DNA of 64,000 nt from Streptomyces griseus. GTDB taxonomy: Bacteria; Actinomycetota; Actinomycetes; Streptomycetales; Streptomycetaceae. This document shows, in pieces, positions 52,169 through 61,503 of this stretch. Where the stretch lies: contig NZ_MDKB01000001.1 in the NCBI RefSeq assembly GCF_001715295.1, positions 742,360 to 806,359 of the forward strand, given 5' to 3'. A program made the translations under genes and the position numbers. How positions within the stretch are numbered: position 1 is the first letter of the stretch; each line of letters opens with the position of its first letter. Under the pieces are notes generated by a model that worked only from the letters and a program-made list of their open reading frames with translations, searched no databases and was not told the DNA's origin.

Positions 52169-54177
52169 GCGGGGACCTCCAGAGGGTCGAGCTTGTTCGC
52201 TTTCCGGATCTCGTCGACGATACGGCCGATGATCCCGGTGATTCCGAAGTCCTTCGGGGTGAAGACGGCGGCGACGCCCACCGCGAGGAGAGCGGCCGCG
52301 TCGGCCGGGGGGATGATGCCGCCCGCGATCACCGGGATGTCCGGTGCCCCGGCCTCGCGCAGCCGGTTCAGGACGTCCGGCACCAGCTCGGCGTGCGAGC
52401 CGGACAGGATCGACAGGCCCACGCAGTGCACGTCCTCGGCCAGGGCCGCGTCGGTGATCTCCGCGGGCGTCAGCCTGATCCCCTGGTAGACCACCTCGAA
52501 GCCGGCGTCCCTGGCGCGTACGGCGATCTGCTCGGCGCCGTTGGAATGCCCGTCCAGGCCCGGCTTGCCGACCAGCAGGCGCAGCCGGCCGACCCCCAGG
52601 TCCTCGGCGGTCCGGGTCACCTTCTCGCGGACCAGGGCGAGCGGGGTGCCGGGCTCCGCGGTGACCGCGAGCGGCGCGGACGAGACGCCGGTCGGCGCCC
52701 GGAACTCACCGAACACGTCGCGCAGGGCCCAGGCCCACTCGCCCGTGGTGACGCCGGCCCGCGCGCACTCGACGGTGGCCTCCATCATGTTCTCGGTGCC
52801 CGCCGCGGCCTTCTTCAGGGCGGCGAGCGCCTCGGTGGCCCGTGCCTCGTCGCGGTTGTCGCGCCACTCGTGCAGCGCGGCGACGACCCGGGCCTCGTTC
52901 TCGGGATCCACCGTCATGATCGCCGCGTCCAGGTCGGCCGTCAGCGGACTGGGCTCGGTCGTCCCGTAGATGTTGACGCCGACGATCTTCTCCTCGCCCG
53001 CCTCGATCCGGGCCCGCCGCGCCGCGTGCGAGGCGACGAGTTCCGACTTGAGGTAGCCGGACTCGACGGCGGCCATCGCGCCGCCCATCTGCTGGATCCG
53101 CTCCATCTCGGCCAGCGACTCCGTGACCAGCCCGTCCACCGTGTCCTCGATGACGTGCGAGCCCGCGAAGATGTCCTCGTACTCCAGCAGATCGCTCTCG
53201 TGGGCCAGCACCTGCTGGATACGGAGCGACCACTGCTGGTCCCAGGGCCGGGGGAGCCCCAGCGCCTCGTTCCAGGCCGGCAGTTGCACCGCGCGGGCGC
53301 GGGCGTCCTTGGAGAGGGTGACGCCCAGCATCTCCAGGACGATGCGCTGGACGTTGTTCTCCGGCTGGGCCTCGGTCAGCCCGAGGGAGTTGACCTGCAC
53401 GCCGTAGCGGAAGCGGCGCTGCTTCGGGTCGGCGACGCCGTACCGCTCGCGGGTGACGTGGTCCCAGATGCGGCCGAACGCGCGCATCTTGCACATCTCC
53501 TCGATGAAGCGGACTCCCGCGTTCACGAAGAAGGAGATGCGGGCGACGACGTCGCCGAACCGCTCCTCGGGTACCTGCCCGGAGTCGCGCACCGCGTCGA
53601 GGACGGCGACGGCCGTCGACATGGCGTACGCGATCTCCTGGACCGGGGTGGCTCCCGCCTCCTGCAGGTGGTAGCTGCAGATGTTGATCGGGTTCCACTT
53701 CGGGATGCGGTTGACCGTGTACGTGATCATGTCGGTGGTCAGGCGCAGCGAGGGAACCGGCGGGAAGACGTGCGTCCCGCGCGACAGGTACTCCTTCACG
53801 ATGTCGTTCTGCGTCGTGCCCTGGAGCTTGCCGGGGTCCGCTCCCTGCTCCTCGGCGACCACCTGGTAGAGCGCCAGCAGCCACATGGCGGTGGCGTTGA
53901 TCGTCATCGAGGTGTTCATCTGCTCCAGGGGGATGTCCTGGAACAGCCTGCGCATGTCACCGAGGTGCGAGACGGGCACCCCGACCCGGCCGACCTCGCC
54001 GCGGGCCAGGACGTGGTCGGGGTCGTACCCGGTCTGGGTCGGCAGGTCGAAGGCGACCGACAGGCCGGTCTGGCCCTTGGCGAGGTTGCGCCGGTAGAGC
54101 TCGTTGGACGCCTCGGCGGTCGAGTGCCCCGCGTACGTCCGCATGAGCCACGGGCGGTCCTTCTGACGTTCGGTCAT
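52165..54177 (-). CDS. ecm: Ethylmalonyl-CoA mutase (MeaA-type, B12-dependent)
   Basis: A 670-residue single-chain mutase. The N-terminal barrel starts [24 protein letters not shown], and [20 protein letters not shown] is the substrate-binding block. The C-terminal B12 domain has [16 protein letters not shown] (DxHxxG) near residue 545, with SILSGSH and AGGIIPP. Ethylmalonyl-CoA mutases of the MeaA type are distinguished from methylmalonyl-CoA mutase by shorter length and this operon setting. It rearranges (2R)-ethylmalonyl-CoA to methylsuccinyl-CoA. ATG 54177 lies 8 bases after ccr. Confidence 0.93.
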   Translation of the reverse strand: MTERQKDRPWLMRTYAGHSTAEASNELYRRNLAKGQTGLSVAFDLPTQTGYDPDHVLARGEVGRVGVPVSHLGDMRRLFQDIPLEQMNTSMTINATAMWLLALYQVVAEEQGADPGKLQGTTQNDIVKEYLSRGTHVFPPVPSLRLTTDMITYTVNRIPKWNPINICSYHLQEAGATPVQEIAYAMSTAVAVLDAVRDSGQVPEERFGDVVARISFFVNAGVRFIEEMCKMRAFGRIWDHVTRERYGVADPKQRRFRYGVQVNSLGLTEAQPENNVQRIVLEMLGVTLSKDARARAVQLPAWNEALGLPRPWDQQWSLRIQQVLAHESDLLEYEDIFAGSHVIEDTVDGLVTESLAEMERIQQMGGAMAAVESGYLKSELVASHAARRARIEAGEEKIVGVNIYGTTEPSPLTADLDAAIMTVDPENEARVVAALHEWRDNRDEARATEALAALKKAAAGTENMMEATVECARAGVTTGEWAWALRDVFGEFRAPTGVSSAPLAVTAEPGTPLALVREKVTRTAEDLGVGRLRLLVGKPGLDGHSNGAEQIAVRARDAGFEVVYQGIRLTPAEITDAALAEDVHCVGLSILSGSHAELVPDVLNRLREAGAPDIPVIAGGIIPPADAAALLAVGVAAVFTPKDFGITGIIGRIVDEIRKANKLDPLEVPA

Positions 54178-54185
54178 CGCGGACC

Positions 54186-55523
54186 TCAGACGTTGCGGAA
54201 GCGGTTGATGGCGTCGATGTGCTGCTCCCGCAGCTCGGTGTCGCGGACCCCGAGGCCCTCGCGGGGCGCCAGCGCGAGGACGCCGACCTTGCCCTGGTGG
54301 ACGTTGCGGTGGACGTCGTGGGCGGCCTGCCCGGTGTCCTCCAGGGAGTACACCTTGGAGAGCGTCGGGTGGATCTTCCCCTTGGCGATCAGGCGGTTGG
54401 CCTCCCACGCCTCGCGGTAGTTGGCGAAGTGGGACCCGATGATCCGCTTCAGCGACATCCACAGGTAGCGGTTGTCGTACTCGTGGTGGTACCCCGACGT
54501 CGAGGCGCAGGTGACGATCGTGCCGCCCTTGCGGGTCACGTACACACTGGCACCGAAGGTCTCGCGGCCCGGGTGCTCGAAGACGATGTCCACGTCCTCG
54601 CCGCCGGTCAGTTCACGGATGCGCTTGCCGAACCGCTTCCACTCGCGCGGGTCCTGGTGGTGCTCGTCCTTCCAGAACGCGTAGCCCTCGGCGTTGCGGT
54701 CGATGATCGCGGTCGCGCCCATCTTCCGGCAGATCTCGGCCTTCGCGTCGCTGGAGACGACACAGATCGGGTTGGCGCCGCCGGCCAGCGCGAACTGCGT
54801 GGCGTACGAGCCGAGTCCACCGCTCGCGCCCCAGATCAGGACGTTGTCGCCCTGCTTCATGCCCGCGCCGTTGCGCGAGACGAGCTGGCGGTACGCGGTG
54901 GAGTTGACCAGGCCGGGCGCTGCGGCCTCCTCCCAGCTGAGGTGCTTCGGCTTCGGCATCAGCTGGTTGGACTTGACGAGCGCGATCTCCGCGAGGCCGC
55001 CGAAGTTGGTCTCGAAGCCCCAGATGCGCTGTTCGGGGTCGAGCATCGTGTCGTTGTGGCCGTCGGAGGACTCCAGCTCGACCGAGAGGCAGTGCGCGAC
55101 GACCTCGTCGCCGGGGTTCCAGGCGTTGACGCCGGGGCCGGTGCGCAGGACGACGCCCGCCAGGTCGGAGCCGATGATGTGGTACGGGAGGTCGTGGCGC
55201 TTGGTGAGCTCACTGAGCCTGCCGTAGCGCTCCAGGAAGCCGAAGGTCGAGACCGGCTCGAAGATCGAGGTCCAGACGGAGTTGTAGTTCACCGAGCTGG
55301 CCATGACCGCGACCAGGGCCTCGCCCGGGCCGAGCTCGGGGACCGGCACGTCGTCCACGTGGAGGGACTTGCGCGGGTCCTTGTCGCGGCCCGCGACACC
55401 CGCGAACATCTCTGCCTCGTCCTTGTGCACGGTCACCGCGCGGTACGACTCGGGGAGGGGCAGGGCGGCGAAGTCCGCGGCCGTGCTGTCCTGCGATTGG
55501 ATCGCGTCCAGGATTTCCTTCAC
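54186..55523 (-). CDS. ccr: Crotonyl-CoA carboxylase/reductase
   Basis: A 445-residue NADPH enzyme of the MDR/zinc-free group that carboxylates and reduces crotonyl-CoA to ethylmalonyl-CoA, the entry step of the ethylmalonyl-CoA pathway and a source of extender units for polyketides. [15 protein letters not shown] carries the Asn, and [12 protein letters not shown] the Phe-Glu pair, of the CO2 pocket known in characterised Ccr. [18 protein letters not shown] binds NADPH. GTG 55523 has GGAGG eight bases upstream. It is the first gene of the operon; a promoter candidate lies 235 bases upstream. Confidence 0.94.
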   Translation of the reverse strand: MKEILDAIQSQDSTAADFAALPLPESYRAVTVHKDEAEMFAGVAGRDKDPRKSLHVDDVPVPELGPGEALVAVMASSVNYNSVWTSIFEPVSTFGFLERYGRLSELTKRHDLPYHIIGSDLAGVVLRTGPGVNAWNPGDEVVAHCLSVELESSDGHNDTMLDPEQRIWGFETNFGGLAEIALVKSNQLMPKPKHLSWEEAAAPGLVNSTAYRQLVSRNGAGMKQGDNVLIWGASGGLGSYATQFALAGGANPICVVSSDAKAEICRKMGATAIIDRNAEGYAFWKDEHHQDPREWKRFGKRIRELTGGEDVDIVFEHPGRETFGASVYVTRKGGTIVTCASTSGYHHEYDNRYLWMSLKRIIGSHFANYREAWEANRLIAKGKIHPTLSKVYSLEDTGQAAHDVHRNVHQGKVGVLALAPREGLGVRDTELREQHIDAINRFRNV

Positions 55524-55757
55524 GGTGATGCCTCCGGCAGATCGGGCCCCGGCGTCGAGGGAACGCCGGAGAGCCCCTGTGGACAGGGGGAGTGGTGCGG
55601 TGTGGAGGTGTGCCGTCGGTTCGGCGGGTGGTGCTTCGGCTTGCTCGGTGGAGCAGAAGGTTGCCTGTGACGCAGGCGCCCGGGCGCGCAGACACGTGGT
55701 TTGCGGGGACAGCCGACGTACGAGAGGTCTCTGCACGCCGGCCGCCCGGACACCTTC

Positions 55758-55799
55758 AACGTATGGCACTGCGTGACAGGTGGCAAGGCACCCAGTGCC
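55758..55799 (-). promoter_or_regulatory. Candidate ccr promoter with adjacent dyad
   Basis: On the minus strand TTGCCA (55786-55781), a 17-base spacer, then TACGTT (55763-55758) resembles a housekeeping promoter, implying a leader of roughly 230 bases. Just upstream GGCAC-CCA-GTGCC (55787-55799) is a perfect 5-bp dyad, and GGCACTG/CAGTGCC (55765-55771, 55793-55799) spans the -35. A regulator such as the nearby TetR could bind here. The remaining 55524-55884 sequence shows no gene. Confidence 0.45.
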
Positions 55800-55884
55800 A
55801 ACAATTTCTCTCAGTTGTCATCCCGGTGGCACGCATGAGCAACATCATGCGTGGTATGCCGGTTTGGTCGCTCTGTCGCGGCGG

Positions 55885-56676
55885 CTACGGCGTGGTGCGG
55901 TACACGTACGGCGTCGTCCTGCTCAGGGCGGTGAAACCGAGCCGGCGCAGGATCGGGGCGGACCGGTCGGTCGCGTCCACCTGGAGATACCGGTAGCCGC
56001 GCTCCGCGGCGATACGGACCCGGTGGGCAGTCAGGGCCCGGTAGACGCCCCTGCCCCGCCACCGCGGGTCCGTACCGCCGCCCCAGAACCCGGCGAACCC
56101 GGTGCCCGGTACCCACTCCATGCGGGCCGCGCTCACCGGCTCGTCGCCCGCCAGGGCGACGACCGCGACGAAGGTCTCCGGCGCCTCGGCGAGCCGCGTC
56201 AAGGCCCGGTGGCGCAGCCGTGCCCCGTCCCCGCCGAAGGCCGCCTCGTGCGCGCGGACCATCAACTCCACCCCGGCCGTGTCGGTCACCGGGTGCAGCC
56301 GGACGCCCGGGGGGAGGACCACGGCGGTGGGCAGTTCCGTGACGGGGGCGACCAGCAGGGTCTCCGCGTCCTCCGGCACGAAACCCGCCGCCCGCAGCCG
56401 CCGGCCCAGGTCGTGCGGCCGGTCGTGGGCGTAGCACTTCCACTCGAACTCGTCGTGGCCCAGGCCCGTGTAGTGGGCGACCTGCGCGGCGATCGCCGCG
56501 TCGGCGGCCGCGCCGTCCATCTCCGGAGCCGACCAGACGACCCCGTTCCAGTCGTCGGCGGCGCCCACCTGGCGTACGAGGGGGCCGTCACGTTCCACCC
56601 GGACCCCGGGGCCGTCGGGACGGGCGTGTTCCCGCATCTCGCGGTCGAACAGGGCAAGCAGCTCGGAAGGGTTCAC
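55885..56676 (-). CDS. GNAT family N-acetyltransferase
   Basis: A 263-residue acetyltransferase. The C-terminal half has the GNAT fold with the acetyl-CoA motif DPRWRGRGVYRALTAHRV near residue 205 (R/Q-x-x-G-x-G/A) and the final strand RRLGFTAL. The N-terminal half is a divergent, GNAT-like domain with no clear motif, as in some two-domain acetyltransferases. GTG 56676 gives the likely start (VNPSELLALF). The acceptor is unknown. It is on the same strand as ccr, 361 bases upstream of the ccr start, and is probably a separate transcript. Confidence 0.75.
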   Translation of the reverse strand: MNPSELLALFDREMREHARPDGPGVRVERDGPLVRQVGAADDWNGVVWSAPEMDGAAADAAIAAQVAHYTGLGHDEFEWKCYAHDRPHDLGRRLRAAGFVPEDAETLLVAPVTELPTAVVLPPGVRLHPVTDTAGVELMVRAHEAAFGGDGARLRHRALTRLAEAPETFVAVVALAGDEPVSAARMEWVPGTGFAGFWGGGTDPRWRGRGVYRALTAHRVRIAAERGYRYLQVDATDRSAPILRRLGFTALSRTTPYVYRTTP

Positions 56677-56832
56677 GGGCCCACCCGAGCACGGGCCCGG
56701 CGGGGCGGACAAACAGATTTCGCGGGCCGCCTGCGTCAACACCGGCACCCGGGGGCAGACGCAAGTGATCTTGAGTTCGGCCGTACCGGAGCGCACACCG
56801 AGGCGCACGGAAAACGAAACAGGGGGCTACCC

Positions 56833-57591
56833 ATGGCGATACCGGTCCGCAGCAGCGTCCCGAGGGCCGGCCGGCCCGCGTTCAGCCTCCGCCGTACGGC
56901 GCTCGGCTTCGTCCTCGCGGCTCTGCTGCTCTGCGGCACCGGACTGGTCCTGCGCACGGTCTGGCAGAGCGCCCTGCGCCATCCGGCCGCCGGCGTGACG
57001 GCCGCGGTGGTCCTGACCGCCGTGGCGGCGGCGTACCTGCGCCGGCGGCGCAACCGCCGGGCCGCGCTCAAGGGGGCGGCGGCGGTGGTCGAGGCCACGT
57101 ACGAGCTGGTGGACGCGGGAGTCGCGGAGGCCGGGGCGGCGATCGCCGCCCCGGAGCCGCAGCGCCGCGAGCCGGTCGACTATCCGGCCATGGACCCGTA
57201 CGCCTTCGAGGAGGCGGTCGCCGGGCTCTGCCGCCGGGACGGCTGCGCGGACGCGGAGGTCGTCGGCGGCGCCGGCGACCTCGGGGCCGACGTCGTCGCC
57301 ACCACCCCCGACGGGCGCCGCCTCGTGATCCAGTGCAAGCGGTACGCCGCCGACAACAAGGTCGGCTCCCAGGAACTCCAGCGCTTCGGCGGCACCTGCT
57401 TCGCCGTGCACGAGGCCGAGATCGCCGTCCTCGTCACCACCAGCGAGTTCACCGAGCCCGCCCTCGAGTACGCCGGACAGTGCGGCATTCTCTGCGTCGA
57501 CCTGCCCTCCCTCACGGCGTGGAGCGAGGAGGGCGTGCCCCCCTGGCACACGGAGACCACCTGGCTGGAACGGCCGTCGGCGAACGCCTGA
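56833..57591 (+). CDS. Membrane-anchored Mrr-like restriction endonuclease domain protein
   Basis: A 252-residue protein with two N-terminal hydrophobic helices (about 22-42 and 54-70) followed by a Mrr/RecB-like nuclease domain. The catalytic motif is GAGDLGADVVATTPDGRRLVIQCKRY (Asp and QxK) near residues 149-174, with the preceding Glu in the FEEAVAGL helix. It resembles stand-alone DUF2034/Mrr_cat proteins, which may degrade foreign or damaged DNA rather than act in a restriction-modification pair; no methylase is nearby. ATG 56833; it is monocistronic. Confidence 0.75.
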   Translation: MAIPVRSSVPRAGRPAFSLRRTALGFVLAALLLCGTGLVLRTVWQSALRHPAAGVTAAVVLTAVAAAYLRRRRNRRAALKGAAAVVEATYELVDAGVAEAGAAIAAPEPQRREPVDYPAMDPYAFEEAVAGLCRRDGCADAEVVGGAGDLGADVVATTPDGRRLVIQCKRYAADNKVGSQELQRFGGTCFAVHEAEIAVLVTTSEFTEPALEYAGQCGILCVDLPSLTAWSEEGVPPWHTETTWLERPSANA

Positions 57592-57698
57592 GGGCTGTCC
57601 CGTCACGCCGCTCGGATCAGCGCACGGCGTCGGACGCGGTGCGTCGCGGGATCCCCCGGCGGAGAGGTGTCCGCCTGCGGGACGTGCCCGTACGCTGC

Positions 57699-57759
57699 GG
57701 CAACCCGGCAACCCGGCAACCCGGCAACCCGGCAACCCGGCAACCCGGCAACCCGGCAA
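57699..57759 (+). repeat. 8-bp tandem repeat (GGCAACCC x 7.6)
   Basis: Seven perfect copies of GGCAACCC in a row at 57699-57754 plus a final GGCAA. It lies between the nuclease and TetR genes and is translated by neither. Because the unit is 8 bp it would shift frame, so length changes are possible. No neighbouring promoter could be aligned to it. Confidence 0.8.
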
Positions 57760-57853
57760 GGTGGCGGGGCGCCGAAGCGGCGAGGCGCCACAGGTGCCGT
57801 CGTGCGCCCGCCCGGCTCCGCGGGGCATCCCTCAGGGTCGTGCCGGAGCGCGT

Positions 57854-58669
57854 TCAGCGCTCCTCGAGCGCCTGCCGGATCGTGCGCATCACCTCGTCGA
57901 GCGGCGCGTCCGTACGGGCCACCGCGACCAGCACCTCGTCCCGGGACGCCACCGTGGCGGCCGGGGCCTTCGCGGTCTCCCCTCCCACCGCGCGCCCGGC
58001 GCCGATGCCCGAGCCGAACGTGTCCCGGACGATCGCGAACGCGTGGTCCAGCTGTGCCTCCACGTCCCCCTGGCCACCGGCCCGCAGCCAGCGCCGCAGT
58101 ACATGGTTGTGCGCGGTGACGACGGCGGAGGCCGCCACCTCGGCCAGCAGCGGGTCGTCATTGCCCACATGGTGGTCGCGCTCGTCGAAGTGGCCCAGCA
58201 GATAGCGGGTGAACAGCCGCTCGTAGCGGGCCACCGAGGCGATCTCCGCCTCCCGCAGCGTGGGGACCTCACGGGTCAGCTTGTAGCGGGCCACGGAGAC
58301 CGCGGGCTTGGCCGCGTACATCTTCATGACCTCTTTGATGCCGCGGCACACGGTGTCGAGCGGGTGCTCGTGCGCGGGGGCCGCGTTGAGGACGGCCTCG
58401 GCCCTGACGAGGGTGTCGTCGTGGTCCGGGAAGATGGCCTCTTCCTTGGAACGGAAGTGGCGGAAGAACGTGCGCCGGGCCACCCCCGCGGCACCCGCGA
58501 TCTCGTCGACCGTCGTCGCCTCGTACCCCTTCGTCGCGAAGAGTTCCATCGCCGCCGCGGCGAGTTCACGGCGCATCTTGAGCCGTTGGGCGGCGGCACG
58601 GGTGCCTGCGGCACTCTCCGGGGCGTCGGGCGCGGCGGAGGAACGGGGGGACCTGGCGGGTTGGGACAT
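57854..58669 (-). CDS. TetR family regulator near the ethylmalonyl-CoA cluster
   Basis: A 271-residue regulator, longer than most TetR proteins. After a polar N-terminal tail the helix-turn-helix is AAAMELFATKGYEATTVDEIAGAAGVARRTFFRHFRSKEEAI (about residues 40-80). The C-terminal ligand domain is long, with CRGIKEVMKMYAAKPAVSVARYKLTREVP. ATG 58669 (MSQPAR) is chosen; ATG 58687 is possible. It is between the tandem 3-hydroxyacyl-CoA dehydrogenase and the nuclease, on the same strand as the pathway, and is a candidate regulator of it. Confidence 0.82.
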   Translation of the reverse strand: MSQPARSPRSSAAPDAPESAAGTRAAAQRLKMRRELAAAAMELFATKGYEATTVDEIAGAAGVARRTFFRHFRSKEEAIFPDHDDTLVRAEAVLNAAPAHEHPLDTVCRGIKEVMKMYAAKPAVSVARYKLTREVPTLREAEIASVARYERLFTRYLLGHFDERDHHVGNDDPLLAEVAASAVVTAHNHVLRRWLRAGGQGDVEAQLDHAFAIVRDTFGSGIGAGRAVGGETAKAPAATVASRDEVLVAVARTDAPLDEVMRTIRQALEER

Positions 58670-58784
58670 GGTGTGAACGTAGCTCATCCGGGCCGGTGAG
58701 CGCGCCTGTGGGGGCGGGCCGCCCGAGGGCCCCAGCAGCCCGCCCCACCCGGCCGCCGTTCCGGAGGGCCGGCGGCCCGGCGGT

Positions 58785-60566
58785 TCAGCGCCGGGCATAT
58801 TCGCGGAAGCCACGCCCCGTCTTGCGGCCGAGGCAGCCCGCGGCCACCAGGTGCTCGAGCAGCGGCGCCGGGGCCAGACCCGGATCGCGGAACTCGCTGT
58901 GCAGCACCTTCTCGATGGCGAGCGAGACGTCGAGGCCGACGACGTCCAGGAGCTCGAACGGGCCCATCGGGTAGCCGCCGCCCAGCTTCATCGCCGCGTC
59001 GATGTCGTCGAGCGTGGCGTAGTGCGCCTCGACCATCTTGATCGCGTTGTTGAGGTACGGGAACAGCAGCGCGTTCACGATGAAGCCCGCCCGGTCGCCG
59101 CAGTCCACCGGGTGCTTGCGCACCTTCACGCAGACCTCGCGGACGGTGGCGTGCACGTCGTCGGCGGTCAGCACCGTGCGGACCACCTCGACCAGCTTCA
59201 TCGCGGGCGCCGGGTTGAAGAAGTGCATACCGATGACGTCCTGAGGACGTGAGGTGACCCGTGCGACCGCGACGACCGGTAGCGAGGACGTCGTGGTGGC
59301 CAGCACGGCACCCGGCTTGCAGACCTTGTCCAGCGTCGCGAAGAGCTCGCGCTTGACCTCCAGGTCCTCGGCGACGGCCTCGACCGCGAGATCGACCTCG
59401 GAGAAGGAGTCCAGCGAGCCGGCCGGGGTGATCCGGGCGAGCGTCTCGTCGCGTGCCTCCTCCGTCAGCCGCCCCTTGGAGACGGAACGGCCCAGGGACG
59501 TGGCGATGCGTGCCTTGGCCGTGTCGGCCTTCCCCTGGTTGCGGGCGGCGAGGACCACGGAGTATCCGGCCTTCGCGAAGACCTCCGCGATGCCCGAGGC
59601 CATCGTCCCGGAGCCCGCCACCCCCACCGCGGACACCGCGCGCCCGGCCACCTCGCCGGAACCGGCCGAGGGCGTCAGGGCGTCGGGCACCACGTTCTGG
59701 CCGCCGGGGGCGTCGTACGTGTAGAAGCCGCGGCCCGCCTTGCGGCCGGTCAGGCCCGCCTCGCTGAGCTGCCCGAGCACGGGCGCCGGTGCGTGGAGCC
59801 GGTCGCGAGAGGCCGCGTACATGGCCTCCAGCACCGTACGGGCGGTGTCGATGCCGATCAGGTCGAGCAGGGCGAGGGGGCCCATCGGAAGTCCGCAGCC
59901 CAGCTTCATCGCGGCGTCGATGTCCTCGCGGGAGGCGTAGTTCGCCTCGTACATGGCCGCCGCCTGGTTGAGGTAGCCGAACAGCAGCCCGTCCGCGACG
60001 AAGCCGGGCCGGTCACCGACCGCCACCGGTTCCTTGCCCAGTTCACGCGCCAGGCGGGTCACGCTCTCGACGGCCGGCGGCGCGGTCAGCACCGAGGAGA
60101 CCACCTCGACCAGCTTCATCGCGGGCGCCGGGTTGAAGAAGTGCAGGCCGAGGACGCGCTCCGGGTGCTGTGACTCGGCGGCCAGCCGGGTCACGGAGAG
60201 CGCGTTGGTGCCCGTGGCGAGGATCGCGGTGGGGGACACGACCGCGTCGAGCTCCCGGAAGACCTGCTGCTTGATCTCGTACGTCTCCGGCACGACCTCG
60301 ATGACCAGCTCCGCGTCCGCGGCGGCCCGCAGATCGGTGAACGTACGGAACCGGGCGAGGACATCGCGCCGCTCCTGCTCGGAGATCCGCTCGCGGTGCA
60401 CGGCGCGTGCCGTGGAGGCCTCCAGGGAGGCGACGGCCTGCAGGGCGGCGGCTTCGCTGACGTCGATGCCGATGACCTCGCGGCCCGCACGGGCCAGGAC
60501 CTCGGCGATGCCGGTCCCCATGGTGCCGAGGCCGACGACGGCAATGGTGCTGAGCGGGGTGTCCAT
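58785..60566 (-). CDS. Tandem-duplicated 3-hydroxyacyl-CoA dehydrogenase (3-hydroxybutyryl-CoA dehydrogenase)
   Basis: A 593-residue protein made of two complete copies of a 3-hydroxybutyryl-CoA dehydrogenase. Each has a Rossmann motif (VVGLGTMGTGIAEV near residue 11; GVAGSGTMASGIAEV near 315), the catalytic HFFNPAPAMKLVEVV block (near 145 and 450) and a C-terminal GRKxGRGFYxY-like end. The reaction is acetoacetyl-CoA/3-hydroxybutyryl-CoA interconversion, the step before crotonyl-CoA and ccr. The protein may be an intramolecular dimer. ATG 60566 has GGAG seven bases upstream. No crotonase or thiolase is in the window. Confidence 0.9.
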   Translation of the reverse strand: MDTPLSTIAVVGLGTMGTGIAEVLARAGREVIGIDVSEAAALQAVASLEASTARAVHRERISEQERRDVLARFRTFTDLRAAADAELVIEVVPETYEIKQQVFRELDAVVSPTAILATGTNALSVTRLAAESQHPERVLGLHFFNPAPAMKLVEVVSSVLTAPPAVESVTRLARELGKEPVAVGDRPGFVADGLLFGYLNQAAAMYEANYASREDIDAAMKLGCGLPMGPLALLDLIGIDTARTVLEAMYAASRDRLHAPAPVLGQLSEAGLTGRKAGRGFYTYDAPGGQNVVPDALTPSAGSGEVAGRAVSAVGVAGSGTMASGIAEVFAKAGYSVVLAARNQGKADTAKARIATSLGRSVSKGRLTEEARDETLARITPAGSLDSFSEVDLAVEAVAEDLEVKRELFATLDKVCKPGAVLATTTSSLPVVAVARVTSRPQDVIGMHFFNPAPAMKLVEVVRTVLTADDVHATVREVCVKVRKHPVDCGDRAGFIVNALLFPYLNNAIKMVEAHYATLDDIDAAMKLGGGYPMGPFELLDVVGLDVSLAIEKVLHSEFRDPGLAPAPLLEHLVAAGCLGRKTGRGFREYARR

Positions 60567-60822
60567 CACGGGACTCCAGGGTGAGTGACGGCTGTGAGGA
60601 GCACCCGGGCGCGGGCCGCTGAGAGGAACCGGCGCTCGGCGTGCGGAAGTTGCGTGTCGTGGTGCACGGGTCCCGGGTGCTCGGGGAGCACCGGGATCCG
60701 GAAGGGGCGACGGACTCTGTCCCGGAGTCGCGTCTCACATGGCTGCCGAACCGACAAGCACTCCGGGTGGCTGCGTCACCAGGCCACCGGAGCCGGCGGG
60801 AGGATGTCCCGCTCACATGAGA

Positions 60823-60837
60823 TTAACCGGCGGGTAA
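60823..60837. promoter_or_regulatory. Dyad TTAACC-GGC-GGGTAA upstream of the 3-hydroxyacyl-CoA dehydrogenase gene
   Basis: A 15-base site with arms TTAACC/GGGTAA matching at five of six positions, in the divergent gap 60567-60930. TTACC-type dyads are common TetR-family operators, so it could serve the nearby TetR regulator. No other gene signals were found in the gap. Confidence 0.35.
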
Positions 60838-60930
60838 CGAGCGCGCCAGCCCTGGCTGCCTGTGCACTGGCCCACACTTTCCCGTCCGTGGGGTGCGCCA
60901 CCGTCCGTGTGCGCGGGTAAACTCACCGTC

Positions 60931-61503
60931 ATGGACGAGGAGTTCCGCTCGCTGACCGACCGGCTCCGGGGCGAGGCGGGGGAGTCGCCGGCCTTCGCCC
61001 TGCTGCTGGCGACCGAGGACGCCGAGGAGCTCGCCCGGGTCCTCGTCGAGGCCGAGCGCCCCCTCTGGGCCCGCGAGCTCGCGGCGTTCCGGCTCGCCTG
61101 CCGGGGTGACCGCCGCGCCTTCGAGGCGCTGGTCCTCCTGCTGAACCACCGCGACCCGGAGCGGTGCGTCACGGCGGCCCACGCACTCCTCGCCCTGGGT
61201 GACCCCCGAACCCCCCGGGCTGCGGCGGCACTTGCCACCAACACCCTGCGGACGGCCTACGCCCTGCACCCGGTTCGGCTGCTCACCGCCCTACGCGCAC
61301 CGGAATCCGTACCCGCCCTCGTCAGCACGCTGCGCGGACTGCTGGCACCGCAGGAGCCCCACTGGCGCGTCGCCCTCGCCTGCGTCGAGGGGCTGGGCAG
61401 CCTGGGTGACGGAGCGGCCCGCCCCGTTCTGGAGGCGGCGCTGCCGCACCCGCGCCTGGGGGAGGCGGCTGCGGCGGCGCTCGGCCGGCTGCCGACCGGC
61501 TGA
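60931..61503 (+). CDS. HEAT-repeat protein
   Basis: A 190-residue, Ala/Leu/Arg-rich, all-helical protein with several HEAT-like units (LARVLVEAERPLWARELAAFRLA, RCVTAAHALLALGDPRTPRAAAAL, WRVALACVEGLGSLGDGAARPVLEAAL). Proteins of this type serve as scaffolds; this one may be misnamed adenylosuccinate lyase in databases. The start ATG 60931 directly follows GTAAACTCACCGTC, a -10-like TAAACT eight bases away, consistent with a leaderless message. It is divergent from the dehydrogenase gene. Confidence 0.75.
   Translation: MDEEFRSLTDRLRGEAGESPAFALLLATEDAEELARVLVEAERPLWARELAAFRLACRGDRRAFEALVLLLNHRDPERCVTAAHALLALGDPRTPRAAAALATNTLRTAYALHPVRLLTALRAPESVPALVSTLRGLLAPQEPHWRVALACVEGLGSLGDGAARPVLEAALPHPRLGEAAAAALGRLPTG

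Noticed and set aside
56833..57591. Restriction-modification system
   Set aside because: Only the nuclease is present; no methyltransferase or specificity gene adjoins it.
57699..57759. Possible CRISPR array
   Set aside because: The unit is 8 bp with no spacers and there are no cas genes, so it is a simple tandem repeat.
60931..61503. Adenylosuccinate lyase
   Set aside because: There is no fumarase/lyase signature and the length is too short; the repeats are HEAT-like.
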